NCBI GenBank assembly: GCA_947455875.1
Contig: CANGSD010000070.1
Span: forward strand, 1 to 6,656
Reading direction: 5' to 3'
Length of the DNA stretch: 6,656 nt
DNA from: Comamonadaceae bacterium
GTDB taxonomy: Bacteria; Pseudomonadota; Gammaproteobacteria; Burkholderiales; Burkholderiaceae
Notes under the pieces: model-generated
Told to the model about the DNA's origin: nothing
Seen by the model: only the letters and a program-made list of their open reading frames with translations
The model's database searches: none
Position numbers and translations under genes: made by a program
Shown here: piece after piece, positions 1 through 5,715 of the stretch
How positions within the stretch are numbered: position 1 is the first letter of the stretch
Layout of the letters: every line of letters starts with the position of its first letter

Positions 1-131
1 AAGGTCGTTTGATACGTGGCGATCGTGAAGGTTGCGTCGGGCGTGAAAAACGACAAGGTAGTGGCCAGGTCCTTGCTATCCACCGCAGCGAAGTAGCGTT
101 CAACCATCGCCTCGAGTGCGTCGCGCGTCAT
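1..131 (-). CDS. SnoaL/NTF2-like family protein, N-terminal part (3' end outside window)
   Basis: Only the first 43 codons are inside the window; the frame is open to the left edge. The translation begins MTRDALEAMVERYFAAVDS and continues through a DLATTLSFFTPDATFTI stretch. A first amphipathic helix followed by 'D-L-x-x-x-x-x-F-F-x-P-D-A-x-F' is the typical opening of SnoaL-like/NTF2-fold proteins (small cone-shaped alpha+beta barrels such as ketosteroid isomerases, polyketide cyclases and ring-hydroxylating dioxygenase small subunits). Which of these applies cannot be told from the fragment. The ATG at 131-129 was chosen; an in-frame GTG two codons upstream (137-135) is an alternative, and neither has a clear Shine-Dalgarno. 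It starts 13 bp after the stop of the upstream glutathione S-transferase on the same strand, so the two are probably cotranscribed. The family call rests on pattern recognition of a short N-terminus. Confidence 0.7.
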   Translation of the reverse strand, partial: MTRDALEAMVERYFAAVDSKDLATTLSFFTPDATFTIATYQTT

Positions 132-144
132 GGGCACGCGTGCA

Positions 145-843
145 TCAAGCTTTTTTAAGCCGCTCGTTCTGCGGGAACATGAATGCGCGCGCCTGGTCGT
201 CCATTTCCGTCTTGAATGTGTGACGCGCCTTGATCGCCTCGGCGCGCTGGGCGGCAGGACGCGCGCTGACCGCATCGAGCAGGCGCTTGGCGTTGGGGTA
301 TTGCGACCAGGTGGCGTCGCCCGTGCCCAGCACGTAGGGAAGCAGCCGCGCCCAGCCCCAGAAGGCCATGTCGACGATGCTGTAGGTCTCGCCCACCATG
401 AACGTACGCTGCGCGAGATGGGCCTCCAGCACGCCCCAGTGGCGATGCGCCTCGAAGTCATAACGATTCAGTGCGTATTCCTTGGGCTCGGGCGCGGCAT
501 GGCGAAAGTGCACCGACTGACCCGAGAAGGGGCCGATGCCGCTGGCGATGAACATCAGCCAGGAGAGCAGCTGCGCGCGTTCGGGGCTGCGCGGGTCGGT
601 GGGTACGAAGCGGCCTTCGCGGTCGGCCAGATAGAGCAGGATGGCGTTGCTGTCGAAGACGGTGGTGGCGCCATCGACGATGGCGGGTACCTTCGCGTTG
701 GGGTTGACCGCCTTGAACGCGGGATCGAATTGCTCGCCCTTTCGGGTGTCGACGGGGATGGCCTCGTAGGGCAGCGCCAGTTCCTCCAGGAGCAAGGCGA
801 CTTTCATCGGGTTGGGGGCGGCGTTGTAGAAGAACTTCAGCAT
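145..843 (-). CDS. Glutathione S-transferase family protein (Nu/YfcG-YghU-like)
   Basis: A 232-residue cytosolic GST of normal family length. The N-terminal thioredoxin-like domain (about residues 1-78) has the APNPMKVALLLEE opening, the KVPAI segment with the expected cis-proline (Pro53) and Asp64-Ser65, the place of the gamma-glutamyl-binding acid-serine pair. The all-helical C-terminal domain (about 88-205) has a PFSGQSVHF segment (105-113), reminiscent of bacterial YfcG/YghU (Nu-class) proteins, and SIVDMAFWGW (155-164), matching the GST folding motif with Asp158. Nu-class enzymes bind glutathione and often act as disulfide reductases; Thr-Pro-Asn of YfcG is Ala-Pro-Asn here (residues 9-11). 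The reading frame extends further upstream to 945, but the ATG at 843 begins exactly at the conserved fold and has a GGAG about 5 nt upstream (complement of 848-852), so it is preferred. It is the first gene of a leftward pair and faces a divergent operon. The substrate is unknown. Confidence 0.9.
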   Translation of the reverse strand: MLKFFYNAAPNPMKVALLLEELALPYEAIPVDTRKGEQFDPAFKAVNPNAKVPAIVDGATTVFDSNAILLYLADREGRFVPTDPRSPERAQLLSWLMFIASGIGPFSGQSVHFRHAAPEPKEYALNRYDFEAHRHWGVLEAHLAQRTFMVGETYSIVDMAFWGWARLLPYVLGTGDATWSQYPNAKRLLDAVSARPAAQRAEAIKARHTFKTEMDDQARAFMFPQNERLKKA

Positions 844-977
844 GGGGGCTCCGTGAGAATTGATCGCAGGATACGGCGGTGGCCCGGGCTGCCCAGTCAT
901 GTCCGCGACTGGGTCTGCCGGGGGCGACCCGCACTGCGAAGACAATCGAGCCCTCGACGTTGACCCGCAAGACCGCC
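844..977. promoter_or_regulatory. Divergent intergenic region between the GST and CMD-family genes
   Basis: These 134 bases must carry the start signals for both the leftward GST pair and the rightward four-gene run, because no other gap in either direction is large enough upstream of them. On the minus strand a TATCCT hexamer (873-868) lies about 25 bases before the GST start codon and could be a -10 element, but no good -35 hexamer stands at the right distance. On the plus strand GACAAT (941-946) is a weak -10 candidate, also without a convincing -35. A perfect inverted repeat at 892-913 is listed separately. An 8-bp palindrome GCCCGGGC occurs at 882-889. Promoter positions are speculative; that the region is regulatory follows from the gene layout. 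Confidence 0.5.
892..913. promoter_or_regulatory. Candidate operator: perfect 7-bp inverted repeat
   Basis: CCCAGTC at 892-898 and its exact reverse complement GACTGGG at 907-913 are separated by 8 bases. The dyad sits close to the middle of the divergent intergenic region and about 20 bp upstream of the -10-like hexamer proposed for the GST gene. Its size and symmetry are what a dimeric repressor or activator would bind (TetR, MarR or GntR type, for example). No regulator gene is in the window to pair with it. A transcribed hairpin is the alternative reading. Confidence 0.35.
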
Positions 978-1565
978 ATGACCGAACGACTCTCCCAACT
1001 GGCCTACGAGGACCTGCCCGCTCAGGTCCGCCCTCTGGCCGATGACATCCTGAAGGTATCCAGCGCCGCTCTGGGCGGCCCCTACAACGCCCTGCTTCGC
1101 AGCCCCGACATGGCCCGGCGCTGCTTCGATCTGCTCGATTACCTGCGCTTTAAAACCTCGGTGAACAAGCGCCTGAACGAGTTCGCGATCCTGATCCAGG
1201 CGCGCATCTCCAACGCGCAATACGAGTGGTGGGCCCACGAGCCGATCGCGCGGCGGGCCGGCCTGTCCGATGCGGTGATGGACGAACTGCGTCAGTGCCG
1301 TCGGCCGTCTGCCATGCAGGACGACGAACGCCTGGTGTATGACTTTTGCGTACAGCTCACGCTCAATCACCGCGTGCCAGATGCCCTGTGGCAGGAGGCC
1401 GTCACGCGCATGGGGGAGCAGTCGGTGATCGACCTCACGGTCTTGTCTGGCACCTATGTGATGGTGTCGATGCTGCTCAATGCCACCCAGGTCGGGATCC
1501 CCAACGGGGGGGCATTACCGCTGCAGGAACTCCCGCCCGAGGAAATCCGTAGACTGCTGCTCTGA
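978..1565 (+). CDS. Carboxymuconolactone decarboxylase (CMD) family protein
   Basis: A 195-residue all-helical protein of the CMD/AhpD-like superfamily. The recognisable core runs from about residue 60 to 110: VNKRLNEFAILIQARISNAQ, then YEWWAHEPIARRAGLSDAVMDEL, the usual 'E-W-x-x-H-x-x-x-A-x-x-x-G-L-S' signature. Glu83 and His87 are kept, but the CxxC redox pair of AhpD is absent, so peroxidase-type disulfide chemistry is not expected. A second helical segment (about 114-170) resembles the later helices of the fold. Members include gamma-carboxymuconolactone decarboxylase of the protocatechuate branch, but most are uncharacterised, so the specific reaction is not claimed. The ATG at 978 places the N-terminus as expected; it has no clear Shine-Dalgarno, and in-frame TTG (960) and GTG (879) codons upstream are weaker choices. 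It is the first gene of a tight run with a Bug protein, an MFS permease and an exported hydrolase. Confidence 0.85.
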   Translation: MTERLSQLAYEDLPAQVRPLADDILKVSSAALGGPYNALLRSPDMARRCFDLLDYLRFKTSVNKRLNEFAILIQARISNAQYEWWAHEPIARRAGLSDAVMDELRQCRRPSAMQDDERLVYDFCVQLTLNHRVPDALWQEAVTRMGEQSVIDLTVLSGTYVMVSMLLNATQVGIPNGGALPLQELPPEEIRRLLL

Positions 1566-1570
1566 TTCAT

Positions 1571-1576
1571 AGGAGA
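1571..1576 (+). promoter_or_regulatory. Ribosome binding site of the first Bug gene
   Basis: AGGAGA lies 5 bases before the ATG at 1582 in the 16-bp gap after the CMD-family gene. It is a strong Shine-Dalgarno at good spacing and fixes the start codon, which also begins a classical signal peptide. Confidence 0.8.
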
Positions 1577-1581
1577 CCCCG

Positions 1582-2559
1582 ATGATCTCTCGCACTTTGC
1601 GCGTCGCGTTGGCGGCTTGCCTGGCAGCCCTGGGCCTGCAGGCCCTCGCCCAGGATTTCCCGAACCGACCCATCACCTTGGTGATGCCGTATGCGCCGGG
1701 CGGCCCGGGCGACACCATCACGCGCGTGTTTGCCGGGGCCTTGCAAAAGACCTTGGGCCAGCAAGTGCTGGTGGAGAACCCCGCAGGCGCCTCGGGCAGC
1801 ATCGGCACCGCCCGCGTGGCGCGCGCCCGCCCCGACGGCTACACCTTGCTGATGATCCACGTGAGCCACGCCACCAACCTGGCGATGTTCAAGAACCTGC
1901 CGTATCACCCGATCGATGATTTCGAACCCATCGGGTCGGCCACCAGCGGGCCGATGCTGGTCGCTACACGCGCCAACTTTCCCGCCAAAGATCTCAACGA
2001 GTTCATTGCCTACTTGCGCGCCAACCAGAGCAAGGTGAGCCTGGCCCATGCCGGTGTGGGCTCGGCCTCGCACCTGTGCGGTCTGATGCTGATGAACACC
2101 TTGAACGTGAAGCTCAATGAGATTCCGTACAAGGGCACCGGGCCTGCGCTCAACGACCTCATGGGCGGGCAGGTCGATGTCTTGTGTGACCAGACCTCAG
2201 GCATGGTCCCCTCGGTCAGGTCGGGCCGTATCAAGGCCTACGCCGCGGCCGGCCGGGCCCGACTGCCGCAGTTGCCCGACATGCCGGCGATCTCCGAGGC
2301 GGGCGTGCAAGGCTTTGACATCAACATCTCCTTCGGCCTGTATGCGCCCAAGGGCACGCCCAAGCCGGTGCTGGACCAGCTCTCGGCGGCCTTGCAAAAG
2401 GCGGTGACAGATCCCGAGGTGCGTCAGCGCCTGGAGGGCATGGGCGTCTCGGCGGTGCCGGTCGAACGGGCACGACCCGATGCCTTGCGCGCACACCTGA
2501 AAAGCGAAATCGACGTACTGGGCGGTTTGTTGGTGCGCGCAGGGGTCAAGCCGGAGTGA
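1582..2559 (+). CDS. Bug/TctC-family periplasmic solute-binding protein (first copy)
   Basis: A 325-residue tripartite tricarboxylate transporter substrate-binding protein of the Bug type. It has a Sec signal peptide (MISRTLRVAL, then a hydrophobic stretch) with a likely cut after Ala-Leu-Ala at residue 23. Mature landmarks follow in the family order: FPNRPITLVMPYAPGG with the ligand-loop PGGPGD (39-44), GQQVLVENPAGASG (59-72), GVGSASHL (158-165), IPYKGTGPAL (181-190), DLMGGQVD (192-199) and the C-terminal FGLYAPKGTPKPV (251-263). Length is normal for the family. Bug proteins clamp carboxylates or similar small acids in the periplasm and hand them to a TctA/TctB membrane pair, or act as sensors. 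No TctA/TctB genes are present here. The gene follows the CMD-family gene by 16 bp and precedes an MFS permease by 18 bp, which suggests a role in uptake of the locus substrate; the ligand cannot be read from the sequence. It is only distantly similar to the second Bug gene. Confidence 0.95.
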   Translation: MISRTLRVALAACLAALGLQALAQDFPNRPITLVMPYAPGGPGDTITRVFAGALQKTLGQQVLVENPAGASGSIGTARVARARPDGYTLLMIHVSHATNLAMFKNLPYHPIDDFEPIGSATSGPMLVATRANFPAKDLNEFIAYLRANQSKVSLAHAGVGSASHLCGLMLMNTLNVKLNEIPYKGTGPALNDLMGGQVDVLCDQTSGMVPSVRSGRIKAYAAAGRARLPQLPDMPAISEAGVQGFDINISFGLYAPKGTPKPVLDQLSAALQKAVTDPEVRQRLEGMGVSAVPVERARPDALRAHLKSEIDVLGGLLVRAGVKPE

Positions 2560-2581
2560 TGACCGAATGAAGACGGCGTGA
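2553..2581 (+). promoter_or_regulatory. Stop/start relay between the Bug and MFS genes (two mini-ORFs)
   Basis: The Bug stop TGA (2557-2559) overlaps an ATG (2559-2561) whose frame codes MTE and stops at TGA 2568-2570. That TGA overlaps a second ATG (2567-2569), whose frame codes MKTA and stops at TGA 2579-2581. That TGA overlaps the GTG (2578-2580) that opens the MFS frame. GGAG at 2553-2556 is 10 bases before the second ATG. The overlaps are certain from the sequence. That ribosomes use them for coupled termination and reinitiation is inference; an alternative is a lost base at the MFS 5' end. Confidence 0.35.
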
Positions 2582-3783
2582 CGCACCCCGCGACGCCCGC
2601 GCCGGGCAGCTGGCTGCCGCTGGTGGTCACGCTGGCGATCCAGGCCATGGTGGCCATGGCGCTGATCACCCTGCCGGTGATGGCGCCCCAGGTGGCTGCA
2701 GCCCTGAGCGTGTCGCCAGCGCTGCTCGGTGTCTATGTGTCCGCCACCTATCTCGGGGCGACGCTGGCCAGCCTGATGGGAGGCGTGGCGGTGACGCGCT
2801 GGGGTGCCATCCGCGTGAGTCAATCGGGCCTGGCCATCTGCGCCACGGGTCTGATCCTGTGCGCAACGGGCTGGCTGCCGGTGATGCTGCCCGCAGCCCT
2901 GTTGATCGGTCTGGGCTACGGACCCATCACCCCAGCGAGTTCGCACGTGCTGGCGCGCACCACCCCCGCCCACCGCATGTCACTCGTGTTTTCGATCAAG
3001 CAGACCGGCGTGCCGGCGGGATTCATGTTGGGCGGCGCCATCGTGCCCTCACTCATGCTGATGACGGGGTGGCAGGCCAGTCTCGTGATCGTTGCCGTCG
3101 CATGCTTGTTGTGTGCCTTGACGAGCCAGCCTTTGCAGGTCGGCTTTGATGCGGACCGCAACCCCGGGCAGACGGTGCGCCTGTCCAGCCTCATGGAGCC
3201 GATACGCCTGGTGTTGGCGCACCGCTCGCTGACCACCATGGCAGCCTGCTCCTTCCTGTTTTGCATCGTGCAGATGTCGCTAACGACCTATCTGGTGACG
3301 TTCCTGCACACCGATATGGCCTATGGCCTGGTGGCGGCGGGGTTGGTGTTGTCGTTCTCGCAAATGGGCGGTGTCGCCGGACGGATCATCTGGGGCTATA
3401 CCGCCGACCGATGGTTGGGGGCTTTTCGAACGCTGGTGATGCTCGCGGGTCTGATGGCCGTGTGCGCCCTGGCCACGGCGCTGTTCACCCCGCAGGTGCC
3501 GCGGGCGGTGGTGATCGCGGTACTGGTGCTGTTTGGCGCTTCGGCCATTGGATGGAATGGGGTGTACCTGGCGGAGGTGGCGCGACGCGCGCCCCCGGGG
3601 CAGGCCAGTTTGGCCACGGGCGGTACGCTGGCCTTCACCTTCATGGGCGGCTTGGTCGGACCCTCGGTGTTCGGTGGCCTGTCGTCCTGGTTTGGTGCCT
3701 ACCGCGCGGGCTATTTGGCATTGATGGCCATCGCCATGACCAGCGGTGCGCTGCTGCTTTGGAACCACCAGCGCGGGCGCTGA
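2578..3783 (+). CDS. Major facilitator superfamily (MFS) transporter, 12 TM
   Basis: A 401-residue integral inner-membrane permease with about twelve hydrophobic segments in two halves (roughly 14-180 and 212-396) joined by a polar loop near 184-210. Family marks include GGVAVTRWGAIRV (68-80) after TM2, an N-half motif A in which the usual Asp is Thr73, and the C-half copy WGYTADRW (272-279), which keeps Asp277-Arg278. IGLGYGPITPASSHVLAR (110-127) matches the TM4 region and KQTGVPAGFMLGGAI (141-155) the glycine-rich TM5 motif. Such proteins move small solutes with the proton gradient; substrate and direction are not deducible. The start is GTG: no in-frame ATG exists between the upstream in-frame stop (2560-2562) and it, and the next internal ATG (2647) would cut into TM1. 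It lies 18 bp after the Bug gene and 19 bp before the hydrolase gene, so it probably carries the same substrate family. Confidence 0.9.
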   Translation: MTHPATPAPGSWLPLVVTLAIQAMVAMALITLPVMAPQVAAALSVSPALLGVYVSATYLGATLASLMGGVAVTRWGAIRVSQSGLAICATGLILCATGWLPVMLPAALLIGLGYGPITPASSHVLARTTPAHRMSLVFSIKQTGVPAGFMLGGAIVPSLMLMTGWQASLVIVAVACLLCALTSQPLQVGFDADRNPGQTVRLSSLMEPIRLVLAHRSLTTMAACSFLFCIVQMSLTTYLVTFLHTDMAYGLVAAGLVLSFSQMGGVAGRIIWGYTADRWLGAFRTLVMLAGLMAVCALATALFTPQVPRAVVIAVLVLFGASAIGWNGVYLAEVARRAPPGQASLATGGTLAFTFMGGLVGPSVFGGLSSWFGAYRAGYLALMAIAMTSGALLLWNHQRGR

Positions 3784-3790
3784 GTTTTTT

Positions 3791-3796
3791 GGGAGG
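3791..3796 (+). promoter_or_regulatory. Ribosome binding site of the exported hydrolase
   Basis: GGGAGG lies 6 bases before the ATG at 3803 and follows a T6 run just after the MFS stop codon. This is the strongest Shine-Dalgarno in the window and rules out the longer in-frame extension that begins inside the MFS gene. Confidence 0.8.
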
Positions 3797-3802
3797 TCTT
3801 GG

Positions 3803-4735
3803 ATGAACGTGAGCAACCTGTGCCGTCGTCTTGCATTCATCACCACACTGGCTCTGGCCCCTGTGGCCTTGCAAGCCCAGGACTGGCGTCATGCACCCGC
3901 CTACGACAAGACCTTGGCGGCCAATGTGCTCGATCGCAGCGTATTCTTCCTGCCTTTGTATGGCGCGGTGTACCGCGCCAAGTTCGAGGCGATGGTCAAG
4001 GAGATACCGGGCCTACGCGGCGTGGTGATTCACAACCACGGCTGCGGCGGGCAATGGGGCTGGGAGACGCATGTGTCTCAGTTCTATTACCGCGAGGGCT
4101 TTGCGGTGGTGTCGCCCGAATTCGTGACGCGCGAGGGCAACAAGCTCGGGTGCCCGGGCGGCAGCCTCGAGGAGAGCCTGCGCCGTGGCGGCGAGCGTTT
4201 TCGCGAAGGCATCTACACCGCGCGCAACCCGGCTCGGCTTTCCGCTCGCGGCGACGACATCGCGCAGGTGGTGGCCTGGCTCAAGACCCTCACCCCCTTG
4301 CCAATCCTTCTGAGCGGGCACTCCGAGGGTTGTCGGACTCTGTACTTCTGGGACCGTGCCGACCCTCAGATCAAGGGCGGCATCTGTCACAAGCAAAGCC
4401 TGAACGCCAGCTACGAGCACTTGTGGAAGTGGGATACGAACTTGCCGATGTGGTCGTCCAACGAAGACGAAGACCCGTGGGCGCAGGGCAGCAAGGCGCA
4501 GCCGGCGGTGGGCTTTGAGCGCAAGTTCACGTCGCGGCCCGAGAACCTCACGTCCTATCGCTACGCGGGCAACAGCCACGATCCCCTGGTGAGACCGGGC
4601 GAGGGCGAGAGCCTGCGTGCCTGGCTCACCAAGTATGTGCCGGGGCGGCCGCTGCGAGACACCTCGGGGATGGTGTACGAGGACAAGCTGCCGCTGATTC
4701 AGGAGCGCCTGCGGACACGACCGCCGGCGCGTTAA
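3803..4735 (+). CDS. Exported alpha/beta hydrolase (dienelactone-hydrolase-like fold)
   Basis: A 310-residue protein with a Sec signal peptide (positive MNVSNLCRRL, then a hydrophobic core) and a likely cut after Ala25 (ALQA/QDW), so it acts in the periplasm or outside the cell. The alpha/beta-hydrolase signature is visible: strand GVVIHNHGCGG (73-83) forming an oxyanion-hole HG motif, nucleophile elbow Gly-His-Ser174-Glu-Gly (172-176), and His259 in GNSHDPL as the probable catalytic histidine. The acid may lie in the NEDEDPW stretch (220-226). Cysteines at 81, 117, 177 and 195 could form disulfides after export. The nucleophile is serine, not the cysteine of true dienelactone hydrolase, so an esterase, lactonase or amidase is more likely. 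The substrate is unknown. It is the last gene of the four-gene run, 19 bp after the MFS permease, which suggests that it releases the transported compound from a larger precursor. Confidence 0.8.
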   Translation: MNVSNLCRRLAFITTLALAPVALQAQDWRHAPAYDKTLAANVLDRSVFFLPLYGAVYRAKFEAMVKEIPGLRGVVIHNHGCGGQWGWETHVSQFYYREGFAVVSPEFVTREGNKLGCPGGSLEESLRRGGERFREGIYTARNPARLSARGDDIAQVVAWLKTLTPLPILLSGHSEGCRTLYFWDRADPQIKGGICHKQSLNASYEHLWKWDTNLPMWSSNEDEDPWAQGSKAQPAVGFERKFTSRPENLTSYRYAGNSHDPLVRPGEGESLRAWLTKYVPGRPLRDTSGMVYEDKLPLIQERLRTRPPAR

Positions 4736-4749
4736 GCGGCGTCCGCTTA
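4733..4749. terminator. Bidirectional terminator-like hairpin with both stop codons
   Basis: TAAGCGG (4733-4739), a 3-base loop CGT and CCGCTTA (4743-4749) form a perfect 7-bp stem. The left arm starts with the TAA stop of the exported hydrolase and the right arm ends with the TAA stop (on the minus strand) of the second Bug gene. These convergent genes are separated by only 11 bp. Symmetry lets the hairpin form in both transcripts. No T-tract follows on either side, so a simple intrinsic terminator is not fully supported; it may instead stabilise 3' ends. Confidence 0.45.
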
Positions 4750-5715
4750 CTCCGCGAGGATCTTGCGATCACGCACGATCTGGCCCCACTTGGCCGATTC
4801 CTTGCGCATGAATTCGACTAGTTCGGTGCGACTCGTGGGGTGGGGCGACAGCCCGTGCTTGTTCAACTGCTCGCGGATGGACGGATCATTGAGCACCTTG
4901 ACGATCTCCTGGTTCCAGCGATCCAGGAGCGCGGAGGGCGTCTTGCCCGGCGCGTTGAAGGAATACCAGTTCAAGGCCTCGAAGCCTGGAAAGCCCTGTT
5001 CCGCCACGGTCGGCAGATGGGGCATGTAGCCTGGGCGTGTCAGGCCTGTGGTGGCCAGGGCCACCAGCTTGCCGGTCTCCAGGTGGGGCAGTGCGGTGGG
5101 CGGCGCGGCGAAATAGCCTGTGAAGCGATTGGCCAGCAGGTCTTGCATGGCCGGTGCGCCGCCCTTGTACGGGATGTGCGTCATGTCGGCCTTGATCAAC
5201 TGGGCAAACAACTCGCCGGTCAGGTGCGAGGCCGAGCCCGGACCAGTGGAGGCGTAGGTGACGTTGCCCGCGCCCTTGCGTGCGGCGGCGACGAATTCGG
5301 CCAGCGTGCGGATGCCGCTTTGCGAGCTGACCACCAGCACGTTGGGAAAGTGGACGCCGCCCGAGAGGGCCGCCAAGTCCTTGAACGGGTCATAGGGCAG
5401 CTTGCCCAGGTGCGGCGCGATGGTCAGCGGCCCGACCGAGCCCAGAAGCAGCAAGGAGCCATCGGCAGGCCCGTTGGCCACGATCTGGTGGGCGATGTTG
5501 CCGCCAGCGCCGGCCTTGTTTTCCACCACCACGGTCTGGCCGATGTTGTCGCCCAGCTTCTTCGCGATCAGGCGCGCGGCGGCATCGGCGGCGCCACCCG
5601 GGGCGAAGCCCACCACCAGGGTGACAGCTTTGCGGGGCGGGAAGTCTTGGGCGTGGGAGAGGGGGGCCAGGCAGGCCAGTGCGGCTGCGGCAATGAGTAA
5701 TTGGCGTTTGTTCAT
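4747..5715 (-). CDS. Bug/TctC-family periplasmic solute-binding protein (second copy)
   Basis: A 322-residue member of the same family as the first Bug gene but clearly divergent from it. The signal peptide MNKRQLLIAAAALACLAPLS ends with a likely cut after His-Ala22 (SHA/QDFP). Family landmarks: VTLVVGFAPGG with PGGAAD (39-44), GQTVVVENKAGAGGNIA (59-75), LPYDPFKDLAAL (106-117), YASTGPGSASHLTGELF (154-170), HIPYKGGAPAMQDLL (180-194) and WYSFNAPGKTPSALLDRWN (250-268). The usual G-x-V/I-D after the DLL helix is changed to ANRFTGYFA (195-203). The ATG at 5715 was chosen because a GGAGA (complement of 5725-5729) lies about 9 bases upstream and a good signal peptide follows; a longer frame to 5742 adds nine unlikely residues. 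It lies 64 bp downstream of the hydratase gene on the same strand, so the two are probably cotranscribed. The ligand is unknown and no membrane partner is nearby. Confidence 0.95.
   Translation of the reverse strand: MNKRQLLIAAAALACLAPLSHAQDFPPRKAVTLVVGFAPGGAADAAARLIAKKLGDNIGQTVVVENKAGAGGNIAHQIVANGPADGSLLLLGSVGPLTIAPHLGKLPYDPFKDLAALSGGVHFPNVLVVSSQSGIRTLAEFVAAARKGAGNVTYASTGPGSASHLTGELFAQLIKADMTHIPYKGGAPAMQDLLANRFTGYFAAPPTALPHLETGKLVALATTGLTRPGYMPHLPTVAEQGFPGFEALNWYSFNAPGKTPSALLDRWNQEIVKVLNDPSIREQLNKHGLSPHPTSRTELVEFMRKESAKWGQIVRDRKILAE

Noticed and set aside
146..161. AAGCTTTTTTAAGC hairpin-like stretch at the end of the GST gene as a terminator
   Set aside because: It lies inside the last GST codons (Leu-Lys-Lys-Ala) and only 13 bp before the next gene of the same strand; the stem is about 4 bp, too weak for termination.
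882..889. GCCCGGGC palindrome as a second operator
   Set aside because: Eight-base GC palindromes are frequent by chance in DNA of this composition, and nothing else supports it.
130..963. Long plus-strand open frame (277 codons) opposite the GST gene
   Set aside because: The opposite strand encodes a recognisable full-length GST with its own ribosome binding site. The translation of this frame is rich in Gly, Arg and Val without any domain, as expected for an antisense shadow in GC-rich DNA.
2197..2973. Minus-strand open frame spanning the Bug-MFS junction
   Set aside because: It crosses two well-supported plus-strand genes, and its His/Arg/Gln-rich translation has no recognisable domain.
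3785..3790. T6 run after the MFS stop as an intrinsic terminator tail
   Set aside because: No GC-rich stem of useful length directly precedes it, and the next gene follows at once with a strong ribosome binding site, so read-through in an operon is more likely.
4840..5700. Long plus-strand open frame (286 codons) opposite the second Bug gene
   Set aside because: It is antisense to a complete Bug protein with signal peptide, and its low-complexity Gly/Gln/Arg-rich translation shows no known fold.
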